DNA of 64,000 bases. Origin: Hormiphora californensis. Its lineage: Eukaryota > Ctenophora > Tentaculata > Cydippida > Pleurobrachiidae. The number at the start of each line of letters is the position of its first letter. Position 1 is the first letter of the stretch. The stretch lies in the NCBI GenBank assembly GCA_020137815.1, contig CM035360.1:3292578-3356577 (forward strand), given 5' to 3'. Shown piece by piece: positions 11,349 through 21,914 of this stretch. The notes beneath the pieces were generated by a model. It was not told where the DNA came from, made no database searches, and saw only the letters and a program-made list of their open reading frames with translations. The translations under genes were made by a program, and so were the position numbers.

Positions 11349-12642
11349 AAGGGGGGGGGGGGTGACACGTAACACTTTGTAACATGTAACACGCACAAAA
11401 AGTTTTCTGCACATGTTACAAAGTGTTACATATTTTATATGGCTTAACCCTTTGGGGACGATAAGCCCCCTGTCGACAAAATTCTCTAAAACTTTCTGGA
11501 GACACTTACTTTGAACCTACTTGAACGCAGGAAAAGGAATTTTGGTTCTACCACCTGTATTTCTATTGGGTCACCTGTGACCCAATCGTCCCCTAACGCT
11601 AAAACAAGAATTGAGATTTCGCAGCTATTTTGCCCCATAACTCGAAAACCGCTCATTTTAGGCCCTATGTTTCTTCATAACACTTATATAAACCCGGCCA
11701 TTCTGCACATTTTGCACACCCTATGGACCTCTCTATCTCATCTGTAGCCGATTTTAGAATTTCAAAATTGGCCGAGATGAAAAATTTTATGAAGGAGCAC
11801 GGATCTCAAAAATTTTTTCATCGACTCCCTATGATGTTGAGATAACAATAATGGAGTCGGTTAGTCGCTAGCACCTGTTTAAAAAATGCCGTTTTAGACA
11901 TTTATCGGCGGCCATTCCTTTAGAAATGCTCGTAAAATCCAAATTTCTGTTTTAGCGTTAGGGGACGATTGGGTCACAGGTGACCCAGGACTTTGAAGGC
12001 CTCTGAGAGGCACAAAATTTGTAATATCACCCTGAAACTTTACCCCGGGGTAAAATACACCCTTTTCTTCCATTTTCCAAGTCCATTTTAAGCATACTCG
12101 TACCAATTTTGAGATATGGCCATTAAACTACCCATTTTGCCTACCAAATGCACTGTTTTAGCCCTGTTTTCTGAAGCCGACAACTTCAGAGGCTCAAAAC
12201 GACCTCAAAATGGTAGAAAAATGTATGTTTCAACACTGGAAACAACTTAAAACTTTCAAACATGATCTATAAAGACGCTAAATGGGTTCAAAGTACTGGG
12301 TCACCTGTGACCCAATCGTCCCCAAAGGGTTAAAACCGGTCCGTACACCCGATTTTGAGCTGATATGTTGTATAAAACACCATGAAACAGTGTCTTAGGT
12401 TCAGCCAAATACAAATACGTAAAATTTATTTCAGTATTTTACGCTAAAAAAAAAATTTTTGGGCACTCTTTGTAACACTTTGTAACACTTTGTAACAATT
12501 TGTAACACTTTGGAACACTTTGTAACAATTTGTAACACTTTGTAACAATTTGTAACACTATGTAACACTTTGTAACATGTAACGTGCACAAAAAATTTTC
12601 TGCACATGTTACAAAGTGTTACGTGTCACCCCCCCCCCCCCT
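11349..12642. mobile_element. Foldback with G-run ends and TGTAACACTT repeats, interrupted by a TTAA element
   Basis: A poly-G run then GTGACACGTAACACTTTGT near 11360 is mirrored by ACGTGTCAC then a poly-C run ending near 12642. The right arm holds extra tandem copies of TTTGTAACAC (about 12470-12580). The interior contains the TTAA-flanked element at 11448-12329. Confidence 0.75.
11448..12329. mobile_element. PiggyBac-like non-autonomous element, copy 1
   Basis: The ends CCCTTTGGGGACGAT and ATCGTCCCCAAAGGG are flanked by TTAA at 11444-11447 and 12330-12333. The CCC...GGG ends and TTAA target match piggyBac-type elements. GGGTCACCTGTGACCC (or its CAGGTG form) next to GGGGACGATT occurs three times, about 400 bp apart. 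No transposase frame is present. Confidence 0.85.
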
Positions 12643-13295
12643 ATTTCCCAGATCTCAGTATGGGTTCCGGAAGCATCAGAGCTGTCTCACCTGTAGTTGA
12701 ATCAACCGGCTTCGTTGGTTTAGTAGAGTCGATAACTACATCGACCTCTCCCAATTGTTCCAGTTTTTGTCACATCTGTTTGGAGCCTCGACACGACCTC
12801 TAAACAGGTGTTACTTTTTCACAAACTGTTTTCATCTTGGTGTAATCAGCAGTTGAAATGTTGCTGATCATAACAAAAACCTGACTAAATTTTTTCAACT
12901 TGGGGTAAAACCATGGGTGTCAAAAGTTAGCTCTAGGTCCCCTGAGTAACCATCCGGAGACTCTAAGAGATATTTCAAGCCGTTCTCCCGTAATCATTAA
13001 TCCCGGTGGAGAAAAAAATACAATGCGGACGTACGTGAGCGCTGGCAGGCTGTTTACATGTTATTGTATGTCTCTCACTCTCTCCGGAAAAACCGCACGT
13101 GCGGTTGCGCCGCGCGAGATAACTCTTTCTCAAGGGGGAGAAAAGAGAGAGACGCACATTAAAGTAAGAGTGGCGCGCCGTGTTTTCTCACAAAAATTAG
13201 TGGATGAACGGGGAGTACCACCAGGACCATTGGTACGGTATCGAAAATTTCCAATTCTGTCTCGTTCATTAGTTATGACGTAATATGTTCATTAT

Positions 13296-13699
13296 TTAAA
13301 CTTTTATAAAATTGCTCTTCAGAAAAATCCGTGCATTGTGGATTGAAATGGATGCTTGCATCGTGTTCAGCGTCAAAAAATAGCCGGGGTACCAAATTTT
13401 GGTGTCTCTACCTTGTCTGTGACACGAGATATTGACAAATATAAAAAACGACCAAAATGGGTGAGAGAGAGTTTGTTATCTTTGGGTGCTAGTTGTTTGT
13501 GCGCGCCACCCAACTGTAACAAACTCTCTTTCTCTCACTTTGGTCGTTTTTGATAATTGTCGATATCTCGCGTCACAGACAAGGTAGAGACACCAAAATT
13601 TGGTACCCCGACTATTTTTTGACGCTGAACACGATGCAAGCATCCATTTCAATCCACAATGCACGGATTTTTCTGAAGAGCAATTTTATAAAAGTTTAA
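13296..13699. repeat. Internal hairpin of the 12.7-15.4 kb foldback
   Basis: AAACTTTTATAAAATTGCTC near 13297 pairs with its complement ending near 13698, with GTGAGAGAGAGTTTGTTA/AACAAACTCTCTTTCTCTCA towards the middle. The loop contains GTGCGCGCCACCCAAC. Confidence 0.75.
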
Positions 13700-14663
13700 C
13701 CCTTTGGGGACGATTGGGTCACAGGTGACCCAGTACTTTGAATCCATTTAGCGTCTTTATAGATCATGTTTGAAAGTTTTAAATTGTTTCCAGGGTTGAA
13801 ACATACATTTTTCTACCATTTTGAGGTCGTTTTGAGCCTCTGAAGTTGTCGACTTCGGAAAACAGGGCTAAAACAGTGCATTTGGTAGGCAAAATGGGTA
13901 GTTTAATGGCCATATCTCAAAATTGGTAAGAGTATGCTTAAAATGGACTTGGAAAATGCAAGAAAAGTGTGTATTTTACCCCGGGGTAAAGTTCCAGGGT
14001 GATATTGCAAATTTTCTGTCTGGCGGCGCCAGACCCCAATTTGATTCAGTGCGCTCAGATGGGTCGCGGCGCCAGACAGCAAATTTTGTGCCTCTCAGAG
14101 GCCTTCAAAGTGCTGGGTCACCTGTGACCCAATCGTCCCCTAACGCTAAAACAGAAATTTGCATTTTACGAGCATTTCTAAAGGAATGGCCGCCGATAAA
14201 AGTCCAAAACGGCATTTTTTAAACAGGTGCTAGCGACTAACCGACTCCATCATTGTTATCTCAACATCCAAGGGAGTCGATGAAAAAAAATTTGAGATCC
14301 GTGCTCCTTCAGAAAATTTTTCATCTCGGCCAATTTTGAAATTCTAAAATCGGCTACATATGAGATAGAGAGGTCCATAGGGTGTGCAAAATGTGCAGAA
14401 TGGCCGGGTTTATATAAGTGTTATGAAGAAACATAGGGCCTAGAATGAGCGGTTTTCGAGTTATGGGGCAAAATAGCTGCGAAATCTCAATTCCTGTTTT
14501 AGCGTTAGGGGACGATTGGGTCACAGGTGACCCAATAGAAATACAGGTGGTAGAACCAAAATTCCTTTTCCTACGTTCAAGTAGGTTCAAAGTAAGTGTC
14601 TCCAGAAAGTTTTAGAGAAGTCTGTCGACAGGGGGCTTATCGCGATATATCGTCCCCAAAGGG
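13700..14663. mobile_element. PiggyBac-like non-autonomous element, copy 2
   Basis: CCCTTTGGGGACGATTGGG to CGTCCCCAAAGGG, flanked by TTAA at 13696-13699 and 14664-14667. It is the same family as 11448-12329 but in the opposite orientation. The element is interrupted by a 64-bp insert at 14016-14079 that the other copy lacks. Confidence 0.88.
14016..14079. mobile_element. Ultrashort CTGTCTGGC element, 64 bp, 8-bp duplication
   Basis: The insert has perfect 9-bp inverted ends CTGTCTGGC/GCCAGACAG and is flanked by CAAATTTT at 14008-14015 and 14080-14087. The sister piggyBac-like element lacks it, which gives the empty site. A close relative sits at 59373-59438. hAT-type mobilisation is inferred from the 8-bp duplication. 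Confidence 0.85.
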
Positions 14664-15363
14664 TTAAATAATGAACATATTACGTCATAACTAATGAACG
14701 AGACAGAATTGGAAATTTTCGATACCGTACCAATGGCCCTGGTGGTACTCCCCGTTCATCCACTAATTTTTGTGAGAAAACACGGCACGCCACTCTTATC
14801 CTGCATTTTCGGAACGTGTTCGTCTCAACACTGCGCGTCGCTGACTGTACCAAACCCGGGCGAACAAGCTAACAATAGTGCAATTACATGCGTGCGATGT
14901 ACTATATCGCATGGAAGTTCACTATTGTTAGCTCGCCCACCCGGGTTAGCTCGATCACCCGCGACGCGCAACGTTGAGACGAACACGCTCCGAAAAGAGA
15001 GCATTACTTTAACGTTATACATTAAAGTTGAGGTTGTAGGCAATTGCACGTACGTCCATACTCAAATATGTGCTCTACCGGGATTAATGATTACAGGAGA
15101 ACGGCTTGAAATATCTCTTGGAGTCTCCGGATGGTTACTCAGGGGACCTAGAGCTAACTTTTGACACCCATGGTTTTACCCCAAGTTGAAAAAAAATAGT
15201 TCGGTTTTTGTTATGATCAACAACATTTCAACTGCTGATTACACCAAGATGAAAACAGTTTGTGAAAAAGTAACACCTGTTTAGAGGTCGTGTCGAGGCT
15301 CCAAACTGATGTGACAAAAACTGGAACAATTGGGAGAGGTCGATGTAGTTATCGACTCTACTA

Positions 15364-16059
15364 GTTGTAGTGATTCTCATAATGAAAATCATATGAGAAG
15401 TGTCTGAGATAAAACGCTTAACTTATCTTTAATAATGCACTTAATCAATTTACACTTACTTATTTTCATGAAAATGAAATTTCATACATCTCCCAAAAAA
15501 ACTGTCCATGCCATTAGGTACTATTCTTATATTACTGAAAATTAAAACGGGGTCTTGCGACTCTGGCAGAGATACTCCAACTTTTGTTGGTATATAATGG
15601 ATGATCCGAATTTAGCCTCCCATGCAGATCCTCATCCGTATTGCCCGCGCGTATTATACTTTAACCCAGGACGTTTCCGGCAAATAAAAACTCGTGCGCC
15701 ACCCAGGGGTGTGACAACTTCAAAAAATCCGACTTTAGCTTGTCGTATTCGTACCACATTGGCACATTATACCACGGTCAGTCACGGTAGTCACAACTCC
15801 GATAACAGAGTTATAACTCTGTTATCGGAGTTGTGACTATATATGGGCGGCCCAGTTAGTGTTATAGGGCTAGGAACCTTACCACTAGGCCTAGGGGTTA
15901 ACCGGGTTAACCTTATAGTAAGGAGTAATCCCAGCCCTACACCTAACCAAAAGGTGTAGGGATTAATCCTTATTCCTTACCCTAAGGGCTAAGCTTAACC
16001 CTAATCATATCAGGGGTGTAGGAATGATTTTCAAAGTGGAGGGGCGAAGTCACGTGAGG
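15364..16059. other. Spacer with a perfect palindrome
   Basis: No gene is visible. It contains the 50-bp palindrome listed separately and a stretch (15860-16010) of short self-complementary pieces such as CTAGGCCTAG, GGTTAACCGGGTTAACC and CCTACACC/GGTGTAGG. Confidence 0.5.
15789..15838. repeat. Perfect 50-bp palindrome without spacer
   Basis: AGTCACAACTCCGATAACAG is exactly mirrored around the centre AGAGTTATAACTCT. There is no loop. Confidence 0.95.
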
Positions 16060-16294
16060 GAAACTCTAACTGAATGGACGTGCAGTAATGGCAGCCCATC
16101 AACTGGAAAACTCTAACTGATAATGGGAGCCATCACTCTGGGCGCACCAGGATTTGCCACATTCTGCTTGTAAAAGAGGCGCGATGACAAACACACGGAC
16201 ATGGTCGCACGTTCTGTCCATCATTCCTTCCATCCAGTTAGAGTTTTACCGTTGATGGGACACCATTACTGCGTGTCCATTCAGTTAGAGTTCC
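16060..16294. mobile_element. MITE with AACTCTAACTGAATGGAC ends
   Basis: GGAAACTCTAACTGAATGGA at about 16060 pairs with TCCATTCAGTTAGAGTTCC ending about 16294, with a second inner pair CATCAACTGGAAAACTCTAA/TTAGAGTTTTACCGTTGATG. A shortened copy lies at about 17358-17407. Confidence 0.7.
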
Positions 16295-16297
16295 CCT

Positions 16298-16492
16298 GAC
16301 AAATTATAGCGCTGGCCAGCGCCCGCAATTTTTTTGGAGAGCATGATTAAGTCACATGCATCATCACATTGGGCGGAGCGACAGCGGAGCCCAAGAAAAA
16401 TTTTAGGTTTTTTAGCCAAACATTCAGTCATTTGGGAGTGTTGATTATCGATTTCAAGCTAGCTGTCTTCAATTTTTTCCATACAGATTGAG
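16298..16492 (+). repeat. Dispersed ~190-bp repeat, copy 1
   Basis: The block from AAATTATAGCGCTGGCCAGC through GCTAGCTGTCTTCAATTTTT recurs at 17423-17617 with few changes. In both places it follows the AACTCTAACTGAATGG-type MITE, so MITE plus flank moved or duplicated together. Confidence 0.85.
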
Positions 16493-16607
16493 TCGGTGTA
16501 CAAAGTTAATACATGCCTCAATACGTCTAACTGAGTGGGATTGTGTGAATGCAAGGGACGGCCCAATACCCAAAAAAGAGAGCGAAAATATTGGGATTGG
16601 GTTGCCC

Positions 16608-16885
16608 TATCTGTGACCTGGTGCTCCAATTTGATTTATAATTATATGGTGCTCATTGGATAGATAAATTCAACCCAAACAAAATGGCTCACTCTCGGTA
16701 AATTAGAGTCCTTAATTCATTAATGAACGTGCAAATAGTTCATGAATGAAAAATGATATTTTGAATAAAAAACTCATAATTTGCAAAAAGTTACCAAGGA
16801 ATTGTTCCAGCATGTTCCCTGCATAGTTTGTTTTTGCACAACTATCTCCGTTTCGGCGGTACGTCTCGTCCCCCGCGCTCATAAT
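16608..16885. repeat. Diverged arm of the GTACAAGGTGGGCC foldback
   Basis: Sequence here (GGTGCTCCAATTTGATTT, GTTACCAAGGAATTG) parallels the right arm of the large foldback at 50935-52516 (GGTGCTTCAATTTCATTT, GTTACCAAGAAATTG) in the same order, but is well diverged and single-armed. Confidence 0.55.
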
Positions 16886-17422
16886 TTATAGGCCACCCAC
16901 TTATTGCAAGAAGATGTATATAATATGAATCATATTATGAGAGTTTGTGTTGCCTGGCTAGACTGTGTTTCGGGCGCCCCGCCCCAGAATCACAAATGTA
17001 AAGGGAGGGTTAGAACATAACAAAGTTTGTGCATGTATTATAGTAATGTAGTTAGAGGTGGAACCTGATTGGAACGAGGGTTCTATGTATGTGACTGACT
17101 CTCATGCAGAGCCCTCAATATACTGCACAACAACACAATCCCCTTAATTCCCTTTATTATTTTGTCGTGATTAGTTAGCATAAGAGAGAAAGAGAGAGAG
17201 GGAGAGGGATTGTGCAAACGTAAAACTCGGCATCCTTTTTACCCCAACCATTGAAAAGTCTTGCGCTGACGTGGCATCTGCATAGAGGGCCCGGGCATGC
17301 CTAATGTACTGCCTACAGAGAGAATACAGAGAAAGAACCATCACTGTGGTCCATTATCAGTTAGAGTTTTACTGTTGATGGGATCCCATTAATGGGATGC
17401 CATTCAGTTAGAGTTTCCCCTT
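16886..17422. other. Non-coding; fragments of dispersed repeats
   Basis: GACTGTGTTTCGGGCGCC...ACAAATGTAAAGGGAGGG at about 16960-17015 recurs near 42598-42670, and the ACAAATGTAAAG part again near 63422. GATTGTGCAAACGTA...CGCTGACGTGGCATCTG at 17208-17282 recurs at about 39400-39660. No gene is visible. Confidence 0.55.
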
Positions 17423-17617
17423 TCCCCTGAAAAATTATAGCGCTGGCCAGCGCCCGCAATTTTTTTGGAGAGCATGTTTAAGTCACATGCACCATCACAT
17501 TGGGCGGAGCGACAGCGGAGCCAAAGAAAAATTTTAGGTTTTTTTAGCCAAAAATTCAGTCATTTGGGAGTGTTGATTATCGATTTCAAGCTAGCTGTCT
17601 TCAATTTTTTCCATTGA
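17423..17617 (+). repeat. Dispersed ~190-bp repeat, copy 2
   Basis: Second copy of the 16298-16492 block, in the same orientation about 1.1 kb away. Confidence 0.85.
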
Positions 17618-17630
17618 GTCCTGTCTGGGA

Positions 17631-17975
<345 letters not shown>

Positions 17976-18016
17976 TCTTTCTCCTCCAGCTTGTACCAGT
18001 AGCACTGGGGGACGGG

Positions 18017-18370
18017 AAGTGTGTTTTTGGCATCAAAACTACCAGAAGGAATTTTTTGCTGGTGCTGAGACTTTGCTAAAATGTTTTTTGGGTATTTTCT
18101 ATGTCAATTCCAAAGTTTTATGATGATTGAATGTCTTTTTCGATGTCAAAATTTCGAAAAAAGTGGCTGGAAAGACTCAATTTTTGCCGTTTTTGAGCCG
18201 TTTCCGAGCCTTTCCAGCCACTTTTTTCGAAATTTTGAGTCCGAAAAACATATTCAATCATCATGAGACTTTGGAATTGACATAGAAAATACCCAAAAAA
18301 CATTTTAGCAAAGTCTCAGCACCAGCAAAAAAATTCCTTCTGGTAGTTTTGATGCCAAAAACACACTTTC
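18017..18370. mobile_element. Foldback MITE next to the secreted-protein gene
   Basis: GAAGTGTGTTTTTGGCATC at about 18017 is mirrored near 18370. The ~150-bp arms include AAAAGTGGCTGGAAAG on the left and CTTTCCAGCCACTTTT on the right. It starts about 70 bp beyond the stop of the minus-strand gene. Confidence 0.85.
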
Positions 18371-18439
18371 CGGGGTGCTAGAGCTCCGAAAACACCGGGA
18401 ACCTTGAATGAGGGTATAGAATAGTCCAAGTATGAAGTT

Positions 18440-18784
18440 TCATGACCTAATCTTGTCAACTTTTTTCTGGGTGAAGCCCAACGCTTGTAAAGATCCAAAA
18501 TGAACACCCTGTACAAGCGGTGTCCTAAGATTTCCCGGAACTTGTGGAACTTGAACTGCTTTTAAGTACCGGACGTATCCAGAAAACTGTCGTTGGTTTG
18601 AAGGAGTGTACATTCCCAAGGGGGAAGGGGAAGTGGTGGCCTGGTTATCGATGTCAAAGAGAGGGACACTGAGATTTGGCGTGTCCCCGAAAAGAATTTT
18701 CCCTTTGCCTGCGGCTGGTACCAGATAAAGCTGTGTCCCATCAGCCATCAGGAGAGTTGCACAAAGAACAATTAACAGCTTCAT
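18440..18784 (-). CDS. Small secreted protein of unknown family
   Basis: The 114-residue frame starts MKLLIVLCATLLMADGTQLY, a typical signal peptide with likely cleavage after residue 16 or so. The mature chain contains LVPAAGKGKILFGDTP and LSVPLFDIDNQATTSPSP and ends VDKIRS. It has no cysteine after the signal sequence, so disulphide stabilisation is excluded. A TATA box (TATAAA on the minus strand, 18829-18834) lies 45 nt upstream of the ATG, supporting a real gene. I do not recognise the family. A splice to a further exon beyond 18440 is possible, but the neighbouring foldback occupies that side. A ~150-bp block just upstream (18848-18999) is duplicated at 20157-20308. Confidence 0.6.
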   Translation of the reverse strand: MKLLIVLCATLLMADGTQLYLVPAAGKGKILFGDTPNLSVPLFDIDNQATTSPSPLGMYTPSNQRQFSGYVRYLKAVQVPQVPGNLRTPLVQGVHFGSLQALGFTQKKVDKIRS

Positions 18785-18828
18785 TTTCAGTGGATACTGC
18801 AGGTGTTCCTTCGGCGTTGGATGGTTGG

Positions 18829-18834
18829 TTTATA
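18829..18834 (-). promoter_or_regulatory. TATA box of the 18784-18440 gene
   Basis: TATAAA on the minus strand, 45 nt before the start codon. Confidence 0.55.
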
Positions 18835-18847
18835 AAGGAGGCTCATG

Positions 18848-18999
18848 GAAATGTGTCAACCTATACAAATCCCCGTGGTGCCCCATTTTAATCAGCTCAT
18901 TTTGCGGATAAATTATGGGCTTTACTTTGATCGGTGAGTACTGGATATGCAGTAAATGGTTGACCTCATTGAATAAATAATGACTAATCATTTGTCCTG
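18848..18999. repeat. Promoter-proximal ~150-bp direct duplication, copy 1
   Basis: From GAAATGTGTCAACCTA to ACTAATCATTTGTCCTG; the same block occurs at 20157-20308 in the same orientation with few changes. It lies just upstream of the minus-strand secreted gene. The 1.15 kb between the copies holds a minisatellite, a LINE fragment and a MITE. Confidence 0.9.
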
Positions 19000-19134
19000 T
19001 AGCTGTTAAGCTCGGAGTTTTTATTAGTAGTACAAGTAAAGCTGGGGCGATCGTACCGATCGCAATTCAAATCGAGGGATCTGTTTCTGCATTTTTTTCT
19101 GTCTCTGTCTCTGTCTCTGTCTTTGTCTCTGTCT

Positions 19135-19457
19135 TAGAAAGGGTGAATCACATATATTCTAATCCATTAGAAAGGATGAATCACCTATCATAATCCATTA
19201 AAAAGGGTGAATCCCATATCCTAATCCATTAGAAAGGGTGAATCACATATCCTAATCCATGAACAAGGGTGAATCACATATCCTAATCCATTAGAAAGGG
19301 TGAATCACATATCCTAATCCATTAGAAAGGGTGAATCACATATCTTAATTCATTAGAAAGGGTGAATCACATATTCTAATCCATTAGAAAGGGTGAATCA
19401 CATATCCTAATCCATTAGAAAGGGTGAATCACATATCCTAATCCATTAGAAAGGGTA
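19135..19457. repeat. Minisatellite, ~31-bp unit, ~10 copies
   Basis: The unit is GGGTGAATCACATATCCTAA followed by TCCATTAGAAA. A (GTCTCT)n run precedes it at about 19099-19132. Confidence 0.95.
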
Positions 19458-19835
19458 AATCGACTTGACTTACTTGACTTAGGGCGGCTTCCGTGTCCGT
19501 CTGTCTATCAGTCTGCCAAAGCTCCCGGTTTTGCATTACCTCCTTTATCTCGTTGTCGGAGGCAAGACCAGTATCGTCCCTGATTTGCTTAAGGAAAGTC
19601 TTCTGGGGCCTTACCCTGCTACGATTCCCTCTGTCCGGCTCCCAGAAAAGAAGCTGGTGAGCAGTAAGCTCGGGATGGCGCTGTATATGACCAGCCAGCC
19701 TTAATCTGCGAGCACGAACAGTGACAAATGTCCTGGGAATATTCAATATTCTGATAGACGTCCTCATTCCGCACCTTGTCCCACCAATTGATACCTGCAG
19801 CGCCATTCTCAGCATGTTAAAGTCGGATTTTTTCA
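19458..19835 (-). pseudogene. LINE reverse-transcriptase C-terminal fragment
   Basis: The minus frame contains RARRLRLAGHIQRHPE and GNRSRVRPQKTFLKQIRDD, the pattern of the extreme C-terminus of many LINE polyproteins (R-R-L-R-W-x-G-H, then G-x-R-x-R-G-R-P). It differs from the other LINEs in the window, which end in LSLQRRRER-type sequence. Only this tail is present; the catalytic part is missing. Confidence 0.75.
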
Positions 19836-20040
19836 TCAAGGGACAGGGGGGTCTTTTTGACCTTATTTCAAACGCGCATATCTCCGGTTCCTGATGAGAT
19901 GGAGACTTGAAATTTGGAGGTTGGAAAGATCATGCCAAGTTCTTCATAACCTCCAAATTTCAAGTCTTTATCTTACCAGGAACCGGAGATATGCGCGTTT
20001 GAAATAACGTCAAAAAGACCCCCCCCTGTCCCTTGATTAA
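19836..20040. mobile_element. Foldback MITE, ~205 bp
   Basis: CATCAAGGGACAGGGGGGTC pairs with GACCCCCCCCTGTCCCTTGA; the arms include CGCATATCTCCGGTTCCTG and CAGGAACCGGAGATATGCG. It inserted at the end of the LINE tail. Confidence 0.85.
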
Positions 20041-20156
20041 AAAATTCGACTATACTATGACATCCATCCAGGATCACGTCGTCACACTGACGGTAGGGTG
20101 TCACGTATTTCCGTCAAATTTGCATTCGATATAGTTAGATGTATTTACCTCAACGT

Positions 20157-20308
20157 GAAATGTGTCAACCTAAACATTTCCCGTGGTGCCCCATTTTAAT
20201 CAGCTCATTTTGCGGATAAATTATGGGCTTTACTTTGATCGGTGAGTACTGGATATGCAGTAAATGGTTGACCTCATTGAATAAATAATGACTAATCATT
20301 TGTCCTGG
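20157..20308. repeat. ~150-bp direct duplication, copy 2
   Basis: Copy of 18848-18999; no gene resembling the secreted protein follows it. Confidence 0.9.
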
Positions 20309-20527
20309 AAAGCTCGGACAGTAAATATTTGTTGAGCATCGTCGTCCTCGAGTACTCTACTTATTAAAGCTGCCAACACTAGGCGTCTTGATGTGAAAAA
20401 ATAAGTAAAAAATTAAAAAAGAGCCCCCTAGATCGATCGTTAGACTAGACCTTCTTCTTGGTCCTGATGGTTCGGAAATCACTCGTACTGCTTCCTGGAA
20501 TCAGCGCGGTCGCCGCGGAAAATCTCG
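20309..20527. other. Non-coding spacer before LINE copy 1
   Basis: No clear family signal. It may contain decayed sequence continuous with the LINE remnant at 26702, since LINE copy 1 inserted between them. Confidence 0.4.
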
Positions 20528-20580
20528 ATGATATGCGAGTTTCAAACTTTTCAACACTACTTTAAACAAATTAATTTGAG

Positions 20581-21914
20581 GTGCGGCATCCTCCACCTCA
20601 AATGATTTCAGAAGATATGTCCTCTACAAATACAACTGAGGAACAACTGCGGATAATCTCGGAGCTGGTAGCTGAAGCGGATACCCCTGTCAAGGAGGTG
20701 CTCCAAGCCTATGATCCTGAGTTAACCTATGAGGAGATGCTACCGAAGATCGAAACACTCCCTGTAAGTGACCTAGAGGCTACTGCAGCTTTCCTCGGAC
20801 AAGAGGTGACATGTGTGACTGGAGCGAAAAAATACCACTCAGAGAGAACACTGTCAGACTGGATTATCATGAGGACTGAGGCTCTCTTTCCCCAAACATG
20901 TAGAGAGTGTAGTGAATCCTACACGGTGAAAAGGACTGATACACCCCCTGTTCGGTGTAACTATTGCGATGCTGGACTTCACAACTGTGCGGCTATCCGT
21001 GCTGAAGCTGGGAACAAAACCAACACAAGGAGCCGAATATGGATGTGCAACGACTGTGTCTCAAAACATACTATTGAGAGGTTCAACAGTCACCTACCTG
21101 AGGGAGGTCCTCCAAACCCTACTCTTAATTCAACTCGACGCAGTTCAAATAGAGAGGTATTGGACAGAAGGACCAGTCAGCCTGCTGGCGGACGGAACGA
21201 TCTTGCTGGCAGAAGGAATAATGGCCCACCTACCGGTGGAGATACAGGTGCGGCATCCTCCACCTCAAATGATTTCAGAAGATATGTCCTCTACAAATAC
21301 AACTGAGGAACAACTGCGGATAATCTCGGAGCTGGTAGCTGAAGCGGATACCCCTGTCAAGGAGGTGCTCCAAGCCTATGATCCTGAGTTAACCTATGAG
21401 GAGATGCTACCGAAGATCGAAACACTCCCTGTAAGTGACCTAGAGGCTACTGCAGCTTTCCTCGGACAAGAGGTGACATGTGTGACTGGAGCGAAAAAAT
21501 ACCACTCAGAGAGAACACTGTCAGACTGGATTATCATGAGGACTGAGGCTCTCTTTCCCCAAACATGTAGAGAGTGTAGTGAATCCTACACGGTGAAAAG
21601 GACTGATACACCCCCTGTTCGGTGTAACTATTGCGATGCTGGACTTCACAACTGTGCGGCTATCCGTGCTGAAGCTGGGAACAAAACCAACACAAGGAGC
21701 CGAATATGGATGTGCAACGACTGTGTCTCAAAACATACTATTGAGAGGTTCAACAGTCACCTACCTGAGGGAGGTCCTCCAAACCCTACTCTTAATTCAA
21801 CTCGACGCAGTTCAAATAGAGAGGTATTGGACAGAAGGACCAGTCAGCCTGCTGGCGGACGGAACGATCTTGCTGGCAGAAGGAATAATGGCCCACCTAC
21901 CGGTGGAGATACAG
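20581..21914 (+). repeat. Tandem 667-bp duplication inside ORF1
   Basis: 20581-21247 is repeated immediately at 21248-21914 with no difference that I can see. 667 is not a multiple of three, so reading from the first copy shifts frame and stops at 21306. The duplication covers the ORF1 start and the PHD-like finger. The lack of divergence implies it is recent. Confidence 0.95.

Larger units (their letters stand above)
12721..15363. mobile_element. 2.6-kb foldback with nested insertions
   Basis: TAGTAGAGTCGATAACTAC at 12721 is mirrored by GTAGTTATCGACTCTACTA ending 15363; the arms pair through ACCTCTAAACAGGTG and AACCATGGGTGTCAAAAG. GTT flanks both ends, a possible 3-bp duplication. A second foldback starting TAAGAGTGGCGCGCCGTG near 13165 lies inside, and a piggyBac-like element sits inside that. 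Stretches of 150-160 codons are open on the arms but have no family resemblance. Confidence 0.8.
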
